Shown here piece by piece: positions 1 through 8,365 of a DNA stretch of 64,000 bases. The notes beneath the pieces are model-generated. The model was not told the DNA's origin, ran no database searches, and was given only the letters and a program-made list of their open reading frames with translations. The stretch's first letter is position 1. Every line of letters starts with the position of its first letter. Both the position numbers and the translations under genes were made by a program. Origin of the DNA: Hyphomicrobiales bacterium (GTDB lineage Bacteria; Pseudomonadota; Alphaproteobacteria; Rhizobiales; NORP267); NCBI GenBank assembly GCA_021775875.1, contig JAJFHA010000022.1:168007-232006 (forward strand), read 5' to 3'.

Positions 1-187
1 TGTATGGACAACCGGCGAAATTTCCAGAAACCGCCAGCAATTGGAAGAGCAGATAATCGCCATCATTGAGCGGCACTACCCGTCCGGGATAGCAAGCCCC
101 GTTGACGATCAACCAATGACGGAAACACATGACGCACCAGATACCAACCCAAAGGTCGGCCTGGTCAATGAAGGAGTGTCTTCATGA
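1..187 (+). CDS. fliH: Flagellar assembly protein FliH, C-terminal end (partial)
   Basis: Only the last 61 codons are in the window (frame starting at base 2, TGA at 185-187). The tail contains WTTGEISRNRQQLEEQI, which resembles the end of FliH/FlbE, the regulator of the FliI export ATPase. It overlaps the next gene, fliN, by ATGA. The order fliH-fliN-flbD is that of the fliF operon in Caulobacter (fliF-fliG-fliH-fliN-flbD), which is the main support. Sequence similarity over this short tail alone would be weak. Confidence 0.6.
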   Translation, partial: VWTTGEISRNRQQLEEQIIAIIERHYPSGIASPVDDQPMTETHDAPDTNPKVGLVNEGVSS

Positions 188-579
188 GTGATGAAACAGA
201 ATCAGAAACCAAAACTGAAGCACCTGCCGCCGTCGGCAATGACGTCAAATTTGAAGATTTGACCGAGCAGCATGATGCCCAGTCTGAAGCAACGCTTTCA
301 GACAGTGGCGAGGCTGAAGCCAGCGCCCACAGTGCGGGTGAACTCGAAGCCGTTTTCGATGTCCCTGTTAAAGTCAAAGCAATTTTGGGACGCACCAATA
401 TGGAAGTGTCCGAACTCCTAAAGATTGGCGAAGGTACTGTCATCGAGCTCGACCGCAAAGTTGGCGAGGCAATTGATGTGTTCGTGAATAACCGGCTGGT
501 GGCCCGTGGTGAAGTGGTCCTGGTCGAAGATCGGCTGGGCATCACAATGACGGAAATGATCAAGCTCAATCGTAATTAG
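184..579 (+). CDS. fliN: Flagellar motor switch protein FliN
   Basis: This 131-residue protein is a C-ring component that works with FliM and FliG in torque generation and switching at the cytoplasmic base of the flagellum. The first ~55 residues are an acidic, low-complexity leader. Residues ~58-131 form the SpoA/FliN domain, with FDVPVKVKAILGRTNM, ELLKIGEGTVIELD and a final RLGITMTEMIKL. The length suits FliN with an N-terminal extension. The start overlaps the fliH stop (ATGA), so translation is probably coupled. flbD follows after 38 bases. Confidence 0.95.
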   Translation: MSDETESETKTEAPAAVGNDVKFEDLTEQHDAQSEATLSDSGEAEASAHSAGELEAVFDVPVKVKAILGRTNMEVSELLKIGEGTVIELDRKVGEAIDVFVNNRLVARGEVVLVEDRLGITMTEMIKLNRN

Positions 580-617
580 AGAATTCGCCCGTACAGGCAT
601 TTAGTGGAGCATATTAA

Positions 618-1988
618 ATGAAACTTTTGATTATCGGCTCGCTCAAGGGGCAATTATCCACGGCCACGAAAATGGCAATGGAGAAGGGCGCGAAAGTTGT
701 CCATGCCGAAACCATTGATATGGCGCTCCGGTCGCTTCGCTCAGGCCGAAGCGCCGATCTCTTAATGGTCGATGTGGCTGAAAATATCGGTGAATTGATC
801 GAGCGTCTCGACGCTGAACATATTCATGTGCCGGTTGTTGCATGCGGGATCGAAACTGACGCTAAGGCAGCCGTTAGCGCAATCCGGTCTGGCGCGAAGG
901 AATATATCCCGCTGCCACCGGACGCAGATCTAATTGCCGCCGTGCTCGCGGCCGTTGCTGAAGAAAGCAACGAAATTATCTGTCGCGATGAATCTATGTC
1001 GCGAGTTATTGAATTGGCCGAGCAGGTCGCACCGTCCAATGCCAATATCCTGATCACAGGTGAATCCGGCGTTGGCAAAGAAGTAATGGCCCGCTTTCTT
1101 CACCGCAAATCAAACCGCACCGACAAACCGTTCATTTCAGTCAATTGCGCCGCCATTCCCGAAGCCCTTTTGGAATCGGAGTTATTTGGTCATGAGAAAG
1201 GTGCCTTTACTGGTGCAATCGCCCGCCGGATTGGGAAATTTGAGGAAGCCGACGGCGGCACCTTACTGCTTGACGAAATCAGCGAAATGGACACACGCCT
1301 GCAATCAAAATTGCTTCGCGCGATCCAGGAACGTGAGATTGACCGGGTTGGTGGCAATGCCCCGATAAAAATCAATATCCGGATTATCGCTACTTCGAAC
1401 CGTGATCTTGTTGCGGCAGCGCGTGATGGTACCTTCCGCGAAGACCTTTTCTACCGGTTGAATGTCGTCAATTTGAATATCCCGCCGCTTCGTGAACGCC
1501 CGGCTGATATCGTCCAGCTCGCCAAACATTTCATCGCCAAATATTCGGAAGCCAACGGTATTGTTGTGCGCCCGCTTGCAAATTCTGCCAGCAAGCAGCT
1601 TGTCGCCAGCGCCTGGCCCGGCAATGTCCGCGAACTGGAAAACACCATGCACCGCGCGGTTTTGCTGACCACCGACGAAGAGATCGGCATCGACGCCATT
1701 CGCATGCCCGACGGCACCCGCCTCGATCAGGCCAACGGTGCCGGGCAAAATATGGCGGCACACGCGGCCATGACCGCAGAAATGACATCACGCAGCATGG
1801 TCGGCCAAACGGTCGCAAGCGTTGAACAGGGTCTTATCCTGGAAACGCTTGAACATTGCCTCGGCAACCGCACCCACGCGGCCAACATTCTGGGTATCTC
1901 GATCCGCACGATGCGCAACAAATTGAAGCAATATTCAGATGAAGGCGTCGATGTTCCAACGCCTCGGGAAATGCGTACAGCATATTGA
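618..1988 (+). CDS. flbD: Sigma-54-dependent flagellar regulator FlbD
   Basis: This 456-residue enhancer-binding protein drives sigma-54 promoters of late flagellar genes. Domains in order: a degenerate receiver (1-115), an AAA+ domain with Walker A GESGVGKE (148-155) and the sigma-54 contact loop GAFTGA (195-200), then a Fis-type helix-turn-helix near the C-terminus (NRTHAANILGISIRTMRNKL). The receiver keeps Asp52 but lacks the N-terminal acidic pair (GSLKG in its place), and the conserved Lys is replaced (IPLP). Classical phosphorylation is therefore unlikely. In Caulobacter FlbD is controlled by FliX. Its position after fliN matches Caulobacter. Confidence 0.93.
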   Translation: MKLLIIGSLKGQLSTATKMAMEKGAKVVHAETIDMALRSLRSGRSADLLMVDVAENIGELIERLDAEHIHVPVVACGIETDAKAAVSAIRSGAKEYIPLPPDADLIAAVLAAVAEESNEIICRDESMSRVIELAEQVAPSNANILITGESGVGKEVMARFLHRKSNRTDKPFISVNCAAIPEALLESELFGHEKGAFTGAIARRIGKFEEADGGTLLLDEISEMDTRLQSKLLRAIQEREIDRVGGNAPIKINIRIIATSNRDLVAAARDGTFREDLFYRLNVVNLNIPPLRERPADIVQLAKHFIAKYSEANGIVVRPLANSASKQLVASAWPGNVRELENTMHRAVLLTTDEEIGIDAIRMPDGTRLDQANGAGQNMAAHAAMTAEMTSRSMVGQTVASVEQGLILETLEHCLGNRTHAANILGISIRTMRNKLKQYSDEGVDVPTPREMRTAY

Positions 1989-2034
1989 TGATCAGACCCA
2001 ACAAAAACATGCGGTCCAAGAGAATGCCTGACGC

Positions 2035-4155
2035 ATGAGCGATATTCCCAACAATAAACCAGCAGCCTCCGGTGACCCTTCGTCCATGATGTCAACATTA
2101 GGCAAAATGGCGCGGCGCAGCGACCTGGCCCTCGCCTTTGGCGTCATCGGCATCCTTGTGGTGCTGATCATGCCGCTGCCGCCGATGATGCTGGATTTGT
2201 TTCTGGCATTATCCATCGTTTTCTCGGTCCTCATTTTAATGACCGCTTTGTTCATCCATACCCCGCTTGAATTCTCGGCATTTCCAACGGTTTTGCTGAT
2301 CGCCACAATGATGCGGTTATCGCTCAATCTCGCCTCCACAAGGCTGATTCTCGCCAATGGTCACGAAGGCCCGAATGCCGCCGGTCACGTCATCGAAGCC
2401 TTTGGCAATTTTGTCATGCAGGGCAATTTCGTTATCGGCATTATCGTTTTCGGCATCCTTGTGATTGTGAATTTTATCGTGATCACCAAGGGCTCCGGGC
2501 GTATCGCCGAGGTTGCCGCCCGTTTCACCCTTGATGCCATGCCCGGCAAGCAAATGGCGATCGATGCAGATTTGTCCGCTGGCCTGATCGACGAAACAGA
2601 AGCCAAAACCCGGCGCAAGAAACTCGAAGATGAATCATCCTTCTTTGGTGCCATGGACGGTGCCTCGAAATTCGTTCGCGGCGATGCCATTGCCGGACTG
2701 CTGATCACCTTCATCAATGTGATTGGCGGCATGATTGTCGGGGTCGCACAAAATGGTCTGAGCGTCGCCGAGGCCGGTGCATCCTATACCTTGCTGACTG
2801 TTGGCGATGGCCTGGTGAGCCAGATCCCGGCGCTGATCGTCTCCACCGCTGCGGGCCTTCTGGTTTCCAAAGCCGGTGTCGACGGATCAGCGGAAAAAGC
2901 GCTTCTGACACAGCTTTCCGGCTACCCGAAAGCCCTTGGCATGTCGTCCTTCGTGATGGTCGTCATGTCGCTCTTGCCTGGAATTCCGATGATCCCGTTC
3001 CTGTTGCTGGCATTGGCTACCGGTGGCCTGGCCTGGCACACCAACAAACAACAGGAAGACCAGATAATCGCGCAGGAAAATTTGCAGATAGCTGATCTGA
3101 AAGCTGCCGAGCCAACCGAAGAACCAATTTCAACCGCCCTTAAAATGGATGAATTACGGATCGAACTTGGCTACGGCCTGCTACCGCTGATCAACGATGG
3201 CGCAGAAGAAGACCGATTGACATCACAGATCAAGGCCCTGCGTCGCCAGTTCGCATCCGATATGGGCTTCGTCATGCCATCCGTCCGCCTGCTTGATAAT
3301 ATGCAACTGGAATCCAACGATTATCAGATCAAGATCAAGGAAATCGAAGCCGGTCACGGTACGCTCTATCCCGACCAACTCATGGTCATGGACCCAACCG
3401 GCGGGCAAATCGATATGCCGGGACACAATACCATCGAGCCTACATTCGGCCTGCCCGCCACTTGGGTCGACAAAGGAATGCGTGAGGATGCAGAAGTCAA
3501 AGGCTATACAATCGTTGACCCGGCAACGGTGCTTTCAACGCACCTGACCGAGTTGCTGAAATCCAACATGGCAGAAATGTTGTCTTACGCCGAAGTGCAG
3601 AAATTGCTCGGCGAATTGCCCCCTGAACACCAGAAATTGCTTGAAGATATTGTACCGAGTCAGGTCTCTGTCAGTGGTATCCAGCGCGTATTGCAATCCC
3701 TGTTGGCTGAGCGGATTTCGATCCGCGACCTCCAGTCGATCCTCGAAGGCATCGCTGAAATTGCTGGCGCGGTAACCTCGACCCAGGCCTTGAGTGAGCA
3801 TGTGCGGTCCCGCCTTGCCCGCCAGATTTGTTCCGCCAACAATTCACCAAATGGCTATCTGCCGCTCATCGCCCTCTCCCCCCAATGGGAGCAGAATTTT
3901 GCCGACGCCATTGTGGGTTCTGACGAAGAACGCCAACTGGCGATGGCCCCAAGCATGTTGCAGGATTTCATACAGATCGTTCACGACCGGTACGAAGAAG
4001 CCGCCCAGCAAGGGGAAATCCCGGTCCTGCTGACCAGCCCGGGTGTTCGCCCGTTCGTCCGCTCGATCATCGAACGCTTCCGCTCACAAACAACGGTCAT
4101 CTCCCAGAACGAAATACACGCCCATGCAAAGCTGAAAACTGTCGGCGCTATTTAA
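2035..4155 (+). CDS. flhA: Flagellar type III export gate protein FlhA
   Basis: This 706-residue inner-membrane protein forms the export gate of the flagellar type III secretion apparatus. The N-terminal half holds about eight membrane segments (from ~35 to ~325). The FHIPEP signature region between them includes FTLDAMPGKQMAIDADL and GAMDGASKFVRGDAIAG. Residues ~350-706 are the cytoplasmic ring domain that receives chaperone-substrate complexes. Length is normal for the family. It starts 46 bases after flbD in the same direction and is probably cotranscribed with it. Confidence 0.97.
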   Translation: MSDIPNNKPAASGDPSSMMSTLGKMARRSDLALAFGVIGILVVLIMPLPPMMLDLFLALSIVFSVLILMTALFIHTPLEFSAFPTVLLIATMMRLSLNLASTRLILANGHEGPNAAGHVIEAFGNFVMQGNFVIGIIVFGILVIVNFIVITKGSGRIAEVAARFTLDAMPGKQMAIDADLSAGLIDETEAKTRRKKLEDESSFFGAMDGASKFVRGDAIAGLLITFINVIGGMIVGVAQNGLSVAEAGASYTLLTVGDGLVSQIPALIVSTAAGLLVSKAGVDGSAEKALLTQLSGYPKALGMSSFVMVVMSLLPGIPMIPFLLLALATGGLAWHTNKQQEDQIIAQENLQIADLKAAEPTEEPISTALKMDELRIELGYGLLPLINDGAEEDRLTSQIKALRRQFASDMGFVMPSVRLLDNMQLESNDYQIKIKEIEAGHGTLYPDQLMVMDPTGGQIDMPGHNTIEPTFGLPATWVDKGMREDAEVKGYTIVDPATVLSTHLTELLKSNMAEMLSYAEVQKLLGELPPEHQKLLEDIVPSQVSVSGIQRVLQSLLAERISIRDLQSILEGIAEIAGAVTSTQALSEHVRSRLARQICSANNSPNGYLPLIALSPQWEQNFADAIVGSDEERQLAMAPSMLQDFIQIVHDRYEEAAQQGEIPVLLTSPGVRPFVRSIIERFRSQTTVISQNEIHAHAKLKTVGAI

Positions 4156-4205
4156 TTGTTCCGCCTTTTCTCGACGAGCCATTCCGGGCCTGCTAGATCA
4201 GAACC

Positions 4206-4808
4206 ATGACCAAACTGAACCAATGCGGCGAGACCGCAATCGCAAATGGCAAAATCGCCAGCATCGTCACTTATCTGGAGATGCTTGCACCAGCAGAAAG
4301 CGCCACCCTTCCGGATCGCGATGATTTGAGTCTGGTCCGCGTCACCAATCCCGATCTCGATTGGTACCGCTCGCTTTACAGAGAAATTGGCGAACACTGG
4401 CTCTGGTTTCTCCGGCTGCACATGGCGGATGAAAAACTTGAAGCCATTCTGACAAGTGAACAAACCGAAATTTATGCCCTCAAATTGCAAGGCAGGGATG
4501 TTGGTCTGTTCGAGCTTGATCTCTCGAATTTTCCTGATGTCGAAATCGCGTATTTTGGCACCACCCCTGATCAGATCGGCTCCGGTGCCGGGCGCTGGAT
4601 GATGACCAATGGGCTGGAACTGACCTGGGCCAAAGCGCCAAATCGGGTCTGGTTGCATACCTGCAATCTGGACCATCCGGCGGCTTTGCCGTTTTATCAG
4701 CGATCCGGTTTCACGCCGTACAAGCGCACCTTCGAAATCGATGATGACCCGCGCCTCACAGGCGCACTAGACAAATCTGCAGCGCCGCAAATTCCCGTCA
4801 TCCGCTAA
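4206..4808 (+). CDS. GNAT family N-acetyltransferase
   Basis: This is a 200-residue single-domain protein. Residues ~50-175 fit the GNAT fold: the acetyl-CoA loop is IGSGAGRWMM, followed by VWLHTCNLDHPAALPFYQRSGF, the usual strand-helix end of the domain (asparagine, then a tyrosine before the SGF turn). Substrate is unknown. It sits 50 bases after flhA in the same direction but has no evident flagellar role. It may be transcribed by read-through or from its own promoter. Confidence 0.8.
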   Translation: MTKLNQCGETAIANGKIASIVTYLEMLAPAESATLPDRDDLSLVRVTNPDLDWYRSLYREIGEHWLWFLRLHMADEKLEAILTSEQTEIYALKLQGRDVGLFELDLSNFPDVEIAYFGTTPDQIGSGAGRWMMTNGLELTWAKAPNRVWLHTCNLDHPAALPFYQRSGFTPYKRTFEIDDDPRLTGALDKSAAPQIPVIR

Positions 4809-4912
4809 AACCTGCAAGTGGATATCCCGGTGGATAAGTCCGGCAACGCTTAACTTTGTCTCAAATCGGAATATCATGGATCTGGCAGTCAGGATTACAT
4901 GGAAAGTAGAAT

Positions 4913-6082
4913 ATGCGGTTCGGGGTTCAAAGATTTCACTTGGCCGGAACACCTTTATTTGGCCTGACAATCTGCCTGAGCTTGCTCGCGGCACCTGAAA
5001 CAACACGAGCCAATGACGGGTTTTATGAACTTGCCAGCGGCGGCCTGAGGCTCTCCAAAGCTGAAAATATAACCATCCTCCAGGAAGATCTGAGAATTTC
5101 GTTCGAGCGAATTTCCGTCACCTATCAAATCAGGAACCTTGATAATAGCCGCAAACAAGCGGTGATTGGCTTCCCCCTGCCCCATCCGGTTTCGCTGGAC
5201 AGCGAATTTGACGGCCCCGGCCCGGAGGGGATTTTCGATATGCTCAGATCGTTCCGGATCACCGTCAATGACGAACCGGTCGTGCCTGAAGGCACCGATA
5301 TTGCAGTTGTGCTGTTCCCGCCGATCCGCGACCTCGATACCAATCTTGATGAGGCCGTTAACGGCACTCTTGATATTAGCGACCTGTTGCGCGATGCCGG
5401 ACTGGAACTGGACCCGGAAAATATCGACCTGTCGCGGCTTGATGACGAACAATTTGCAGCCCTGATCCGTGGATCATTGCCTGAACCATACCAGGACAAT
5501 TTTCCGGGTTGGTGGGAAATCCGGCAAATTCCGTATTGGACTCAAGAATTCGACGCCAGGGAAACTCTTACAATTGCCCACAGCTATACCCCTGCCCCCG
5601 GCGGCATGATCTCCAGTGGATATGACATTGAACCGGGTGGCAGGCTGGAGCTGACAGCCGAGCAAATCAACTATGAACGCGAAAACGCACTCTACGAGAT
5701 GCGCCGCCTCAGAGACAATTGGCGGGCGGGCAGCAATGGCGCGGAAATTTCCTGCTCAGTTTCTGAAGACGATCTTGGCGAAGTGATGAGGCAAGGCTTG
5801 CAGGATTTACTGAAATCCCACATAGCAGCAGACATTATCGATACCGGGCAACAGGGGTTTTTGAGCACCAACTACACCTTCATGACCTATATATTGTCCA
5901 CGGCCACCTCATGGACCGGGCCAATTGATGAATTTCACCTGACAATTGATGGCGGTGGATTGCCTGCCCTGTTTTGTCTTCCGGGAGAGATCAGGCTTAC
6001 TGATCCGGAAAAATATATATATGAAGTAACCCTGACGGATTTTACCCCGACAACCGATCTGGAAATCGTCCGTCCTTTCTAA
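4913..6082 (+). CDS. DUF4424 family secreted protein
   Basis: A 389-residue protein with an N-terminal signal peptide (hydrophobic stretch ~13-30, probable cleavage before ANDGFYEL). The mature start, ELASGGLRLSKAENI followed by LQEDLRISFERISVTYQIRN, matches DUF4424, a family of uncharacterised exported proteins of Proteobacteria. The function is unknown. The sequence is beta-rich, with many Asp and Pro residues and two C-terminal cysteines. It lies between the acetyltransferase and the aminotransferase pair on the same strand, and the context gives no clear functional hint. Confidence 0.75.
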   Translation: MRFGVQRFHLAGTPLFGLTICLSLLAAPETTRANDGFYELASGGLRLSKAENITILQEDLRISFERISVTYQIRNLDNSRKQAVIGFPLPHPVSLDSEFDGPGPEGIFDMLRSFRITVNDEPVVPEGTDIAVVLFPPIRDLDTNLDEAVNGTLDISDLLRDAGLELDPENIDLSRLDDEQFAALIRGSLPEPYQDNFPGWWEIRQIPYWTQEFDARETLTIAHSYTPAPGGMISSGYDIEPGGRLELTAEQINYERENALYEMRRLRDNWRAGSNGAEISCSVSEDDLGEVMRQGLQDLLKSHIAADIIDTGQQGFLSTNYTFMTYILSTATSWTGPIDEFHLTIDGGGLPALFCLPGEIRLTDPEKYIYEVTLTDFTPTTDLEIVRPF

Positions 6083-6116
6083 ACGTTCAACGAAACCAAT
6101 TTTATGGACCCGGTCT

Positions 6117-7043
6117 ATGAGCACAGGCACCCACGAATATCAGGTAGATCCCCGCAACGCCGATATTCTGATTTCGATCAACGGCAATCTTGTCCCACGC
6201 GCTGAAGCAACCGTCTCGGTATTTGATTCAGGTTTCATTCTGGGTGATGGAATTTGGGAAGGGTTGCGGGTTCATGATGGCGGCATCGCATTCCTCGACC
6301 GCCATCTGGATCGCCTGTTTGAAGGTGCCAAGGCGCTCGACTTCGATATCAATGTTGGCCGCGAAGGCATCAGGCAGCGCCTGTTTGATTGCCTCAAAGC
6401 CAACCAGATGACCGAAGGCGTCCATATCCGGCTCATGGTCACCAGAGGTATCAAGGCGACCCCATATCAGGACCCAAGGGTCACAATCAGCCCACCCACC
6501 ATTGTTATCATTCCCGAATATAAAACCCCAAACCCGCAAACCGCGGAACACGGCATCCGCCTTTTCACGGTGCATGTACGCCGCACCGCACCCGACATGC
6601 AGGACCAGAAACTGAACTCTCATTCCAAACTGAATTGCATTCAGGCTTGCATCCAGGCGACCAAAGCGGGTGCCGACGAAGCCCTGATGCTCGACCCTCA
6701 AGGGGCAGTAGCAACGTGCAATTCAACACATTTCTTCATTGTCCGCAAAGGCGAGGTCTGGACCTCGCGCGGCATGTATTGCCTTGGCGGCATCACCCGG
6801 GGCAACGTCATTGAAGCGGCTCGGGAAGCGGGCCTGCCGGTATTCGAGAAAGATTTCAGCCTGACCGATGTTTACGGCGCGGATGAAGCTTTTGTCACCG
6901 GCACCTTTGCCGGGTTGGTGCCAGTTGTCGAAGTCGATGGCCGAACAATCGGTGAACCCCGGACCCCAGCCATCGGCCCCATAACCGGGAAATTGAACAG
7001 CCAGTATAAAACCATGACGGGTCGGGAGCTGACACGCCCATGA
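6117..7043 (+). CDS. Class IV PLP-dependent aminotransferase
   Basis: A 308-residue enzyme of the branched-chain / D-amino-acid aminotransferase fold. Fold features are FDSGFILGDGIWEGLRVHDG near the N-terminus, the PLP lysine in NSHSKLNCIQACIQATKAGA, and the EALMLDPQGAVATCNSTHFF strand. Length is close to IlvE. The substrate (branched-chain, D-amino acid or aminodeoxychorismate-like) cannot be told from sequence. The stop overlaps the start of the next gene, a sulfotransferase-like protein (ATGA), so the two are translationally coupled and probably act together. Confidence 0.87.
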   Translation: MSTGTHEYQVDPRNADILISINGNLVPRAEATVSVFDSGFILGDGIWEGLRVHDGGIAFLDRHLDRLFEGAKALDFDINVGREGIRQRLFDCLKANQMTEGVHIRLMVTRGIKATPYQDPRVTISPPTIVIIPEYKTPNPQTAEHGIRLFTVHVRRTAPDMQDQKLNSHSKLNCIQACIQATKAGADEALMLDPQGAVATCNSTHFFIVRKGEVWTSRGMYCLGGITRGNVIEAAREAGLPVFEKDFSLTDVYGADEAFVTGTFAGLVPVVEVDGRTIGEPRTPAIGPITGKLNSQYKTMTGRELTRP

Positions 7044-7783
7044 CAACAGATCAGACCATCCAGGTTGCCATGTGGTCCGGCCCAAGGAACATATCCACGG
7101 CAATGATGCGCAGCTTTGAAAATCGCGCCGATTGCTTTGTTTGGGACGAGCCGTTCTACGCCGCCTATCTGAACGCAACCGGTCTCAAACATCCGATGCA
7201 CGAACAGGTTATCGCTGCCGGCATCACCGACTGGGATCAGGTGAAGAATGAAGTGACCGACCCCGCTCCTGGCGGGGAACAAATTTTCTACCAGAAACAT
7301 ATGTCCCACCACATGATCCCCGGCTTCGACCGAAACTGGATTCATGGCGTCACAAATTGCTTCTTGATCAGAAGACCGGAAAACGTGCTGGCCTCATACG
7401 CCGCCAAGCGCGAAGAGGTGACGCTCCGTGATATCGGATTTATCGAACAAGCCGAAATTTTCAATATGGTAGCGGATCAGCTGGGCAAAGCGCCGCCGGT
7501 GATCGATGCAAATGATGTGTTGGCTAACCCGAAAACACTGTTGCCAACGCTTTGTACGGCGCTGGATATCGCATTTGATCCGGCAATGATGTCCTGGCCG
7601 CCGGGCTTACGCGACAGCGACGGCGTTTGGGCGTCTCACTGGTATAATGCCGTAGAGAAATCAACCAAGTTCACCCCGCCACGCGAAGACACCGCACGAT
7701 CAGCCCTGCCATCGCATCTGGCAGACATAGCCGAACAAGCAACACCCGCTTATGAAGCCCTGGCAAAATACCGGATCAAATAA
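7040..7783 (+). CDS. Sulfotransferase-like P-loop protein
   Basis: A 247-residue protein beginning with AMWSGPRNISTAMMRSF, a PAPS/phosphate-binding loop like that of sulfotransferases. It is followed by WDEPFYAAYL and later by IRRPENVLASYAAKRE, the position of the second PAPS-binding block. It overlaps the upstream class IV aminotransferase gene by 4 bases. From memory, the same two domains are fused in plant 'branched-chain aminotransferase-like' proteins, which supports joint function. Whether it transfers sulfate or another group is unknown. It runs convergent with fliJ. Confidence 0.75.
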   Translation: MTTDQTIQVAMWSGPRNISTAMMRSFENRADCFVWDEPFYAAYLNATGLKHPMHEQVIAAGITDWDQVKNEVTDPAPGGEQIFYQKHMSHHMIPGFDRNWIHGVTNCFLIRRPENVLASYAAKREEVTLRDIGFIEQAEIFNMVADQLGKAPPVIDANDVLANPKTLLPTLCTALDIAFDPAMMSWPPGLRDSDGVWASHWYNAVEKSTKFTPPREDTARSALPSHLADIAEQATPAYEALAKYRIK

Positions 7784-7810
7784 ACACTTGCTGGTAGGTG
7801 AGCACCGAAG

Positions 7811-7898
7811 CTGTTTCTGTTACCCAACAGAAACAGACGGCTCCAACCGGCGCCCGGCGCTTATGCGCCGCACCCGCGTAGGCCCGCGCTAAGCGCGG
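7811..7898. repeat. Cluster of three perfect hairpins between convergent genes
   Basis: Three inverted repeats lie in the 152-base gap between the sulfotransferase-like gene and fliJ. The first is 7811-7836 (11-bp perfect stem, loop ACCC). The second is 7855-7870 (CGGCGC/GCGCCG, loop TTAT). The third is 7884-7898 (CCGCGC/GCGCGG, loop TAA). No T-tract follows any of them, so they are not classic terminators. They may be a palindromic dispersed element or mRNA-stabilising 3' structures for the two convergent transcripts. Confidence 0.6.
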
Positions 7899-7935
7899 AT
7901 CAGCCGCGAGCGAAATAAACCACCGCGAGCAAAAA

Positions 7936-8343
7936 TCAAACAGGCTGCGCCCGCAAGCCAATTTCATCCATATTGGCCTGGTCGCTGGCAACTTCTTCAG
8001 CCCGAGCCCGCTCACCTTCTTTTTCTTCCATAAGCTCGATTTTCTTGAGCTCTTCGAAAGCTTCACCAAGCTCATCCTGGGCAGCTTCAAGCTGTCCGTT
8101 CAAATTTGCGGCCGACTCCAGCAGATTATCACGCCGCTGAATCGCTGCCTTGGCAAAGGTCGGATAGGCAAAATGGGTGACATCATCGATGCCTGATTTC
8201 TCCTGCTCAACCTGAATTTGCATATCCAGATCCGCAGCCATTTTCTCGAAATCGGCAATCATCGATTCAATATCGGATACCTGCCGGCGTTTTTCATCTA
8301 CCTGGAAACGTTTCAGGCGAATTAGGCTTTTGCGCGACTTCAT
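7936..8343 (-). CDS. fliJ: Flagellar export protein FliJ
   Basis: A 135-residue protein that is almost entirely alpha-helical and predicted coiled coil (heptad-rich from ~5 to ~120). It begins MKSRKSLIRLKRFQVDEKRRQ, the basic N-terminus seen in FliJ. FliJ is the central stalk of the FliI ATPase ring and helps deliver export substrates to FlhA. Sequence conservation in this family is low, so the identification rests mainly on length, the coiled coil and its place 22 bases downstream of fliI. Confidence 0.85.
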   Translation of the reverse strand: MKSRKSLIRLKRFQVDEKRRQVSDIESMIADFEKMAADLDMQIQVEQEKSGIDDVTHFAYPTFAKAAIQRRDNLLESAANLNGQLEAAQDELGEAFEELKKIELMEEKEGERARAEEVASDQANMDEIGLRAQPV

Positions 8344-8365
8344 TACTCACACTCCTTCAGGCCCG

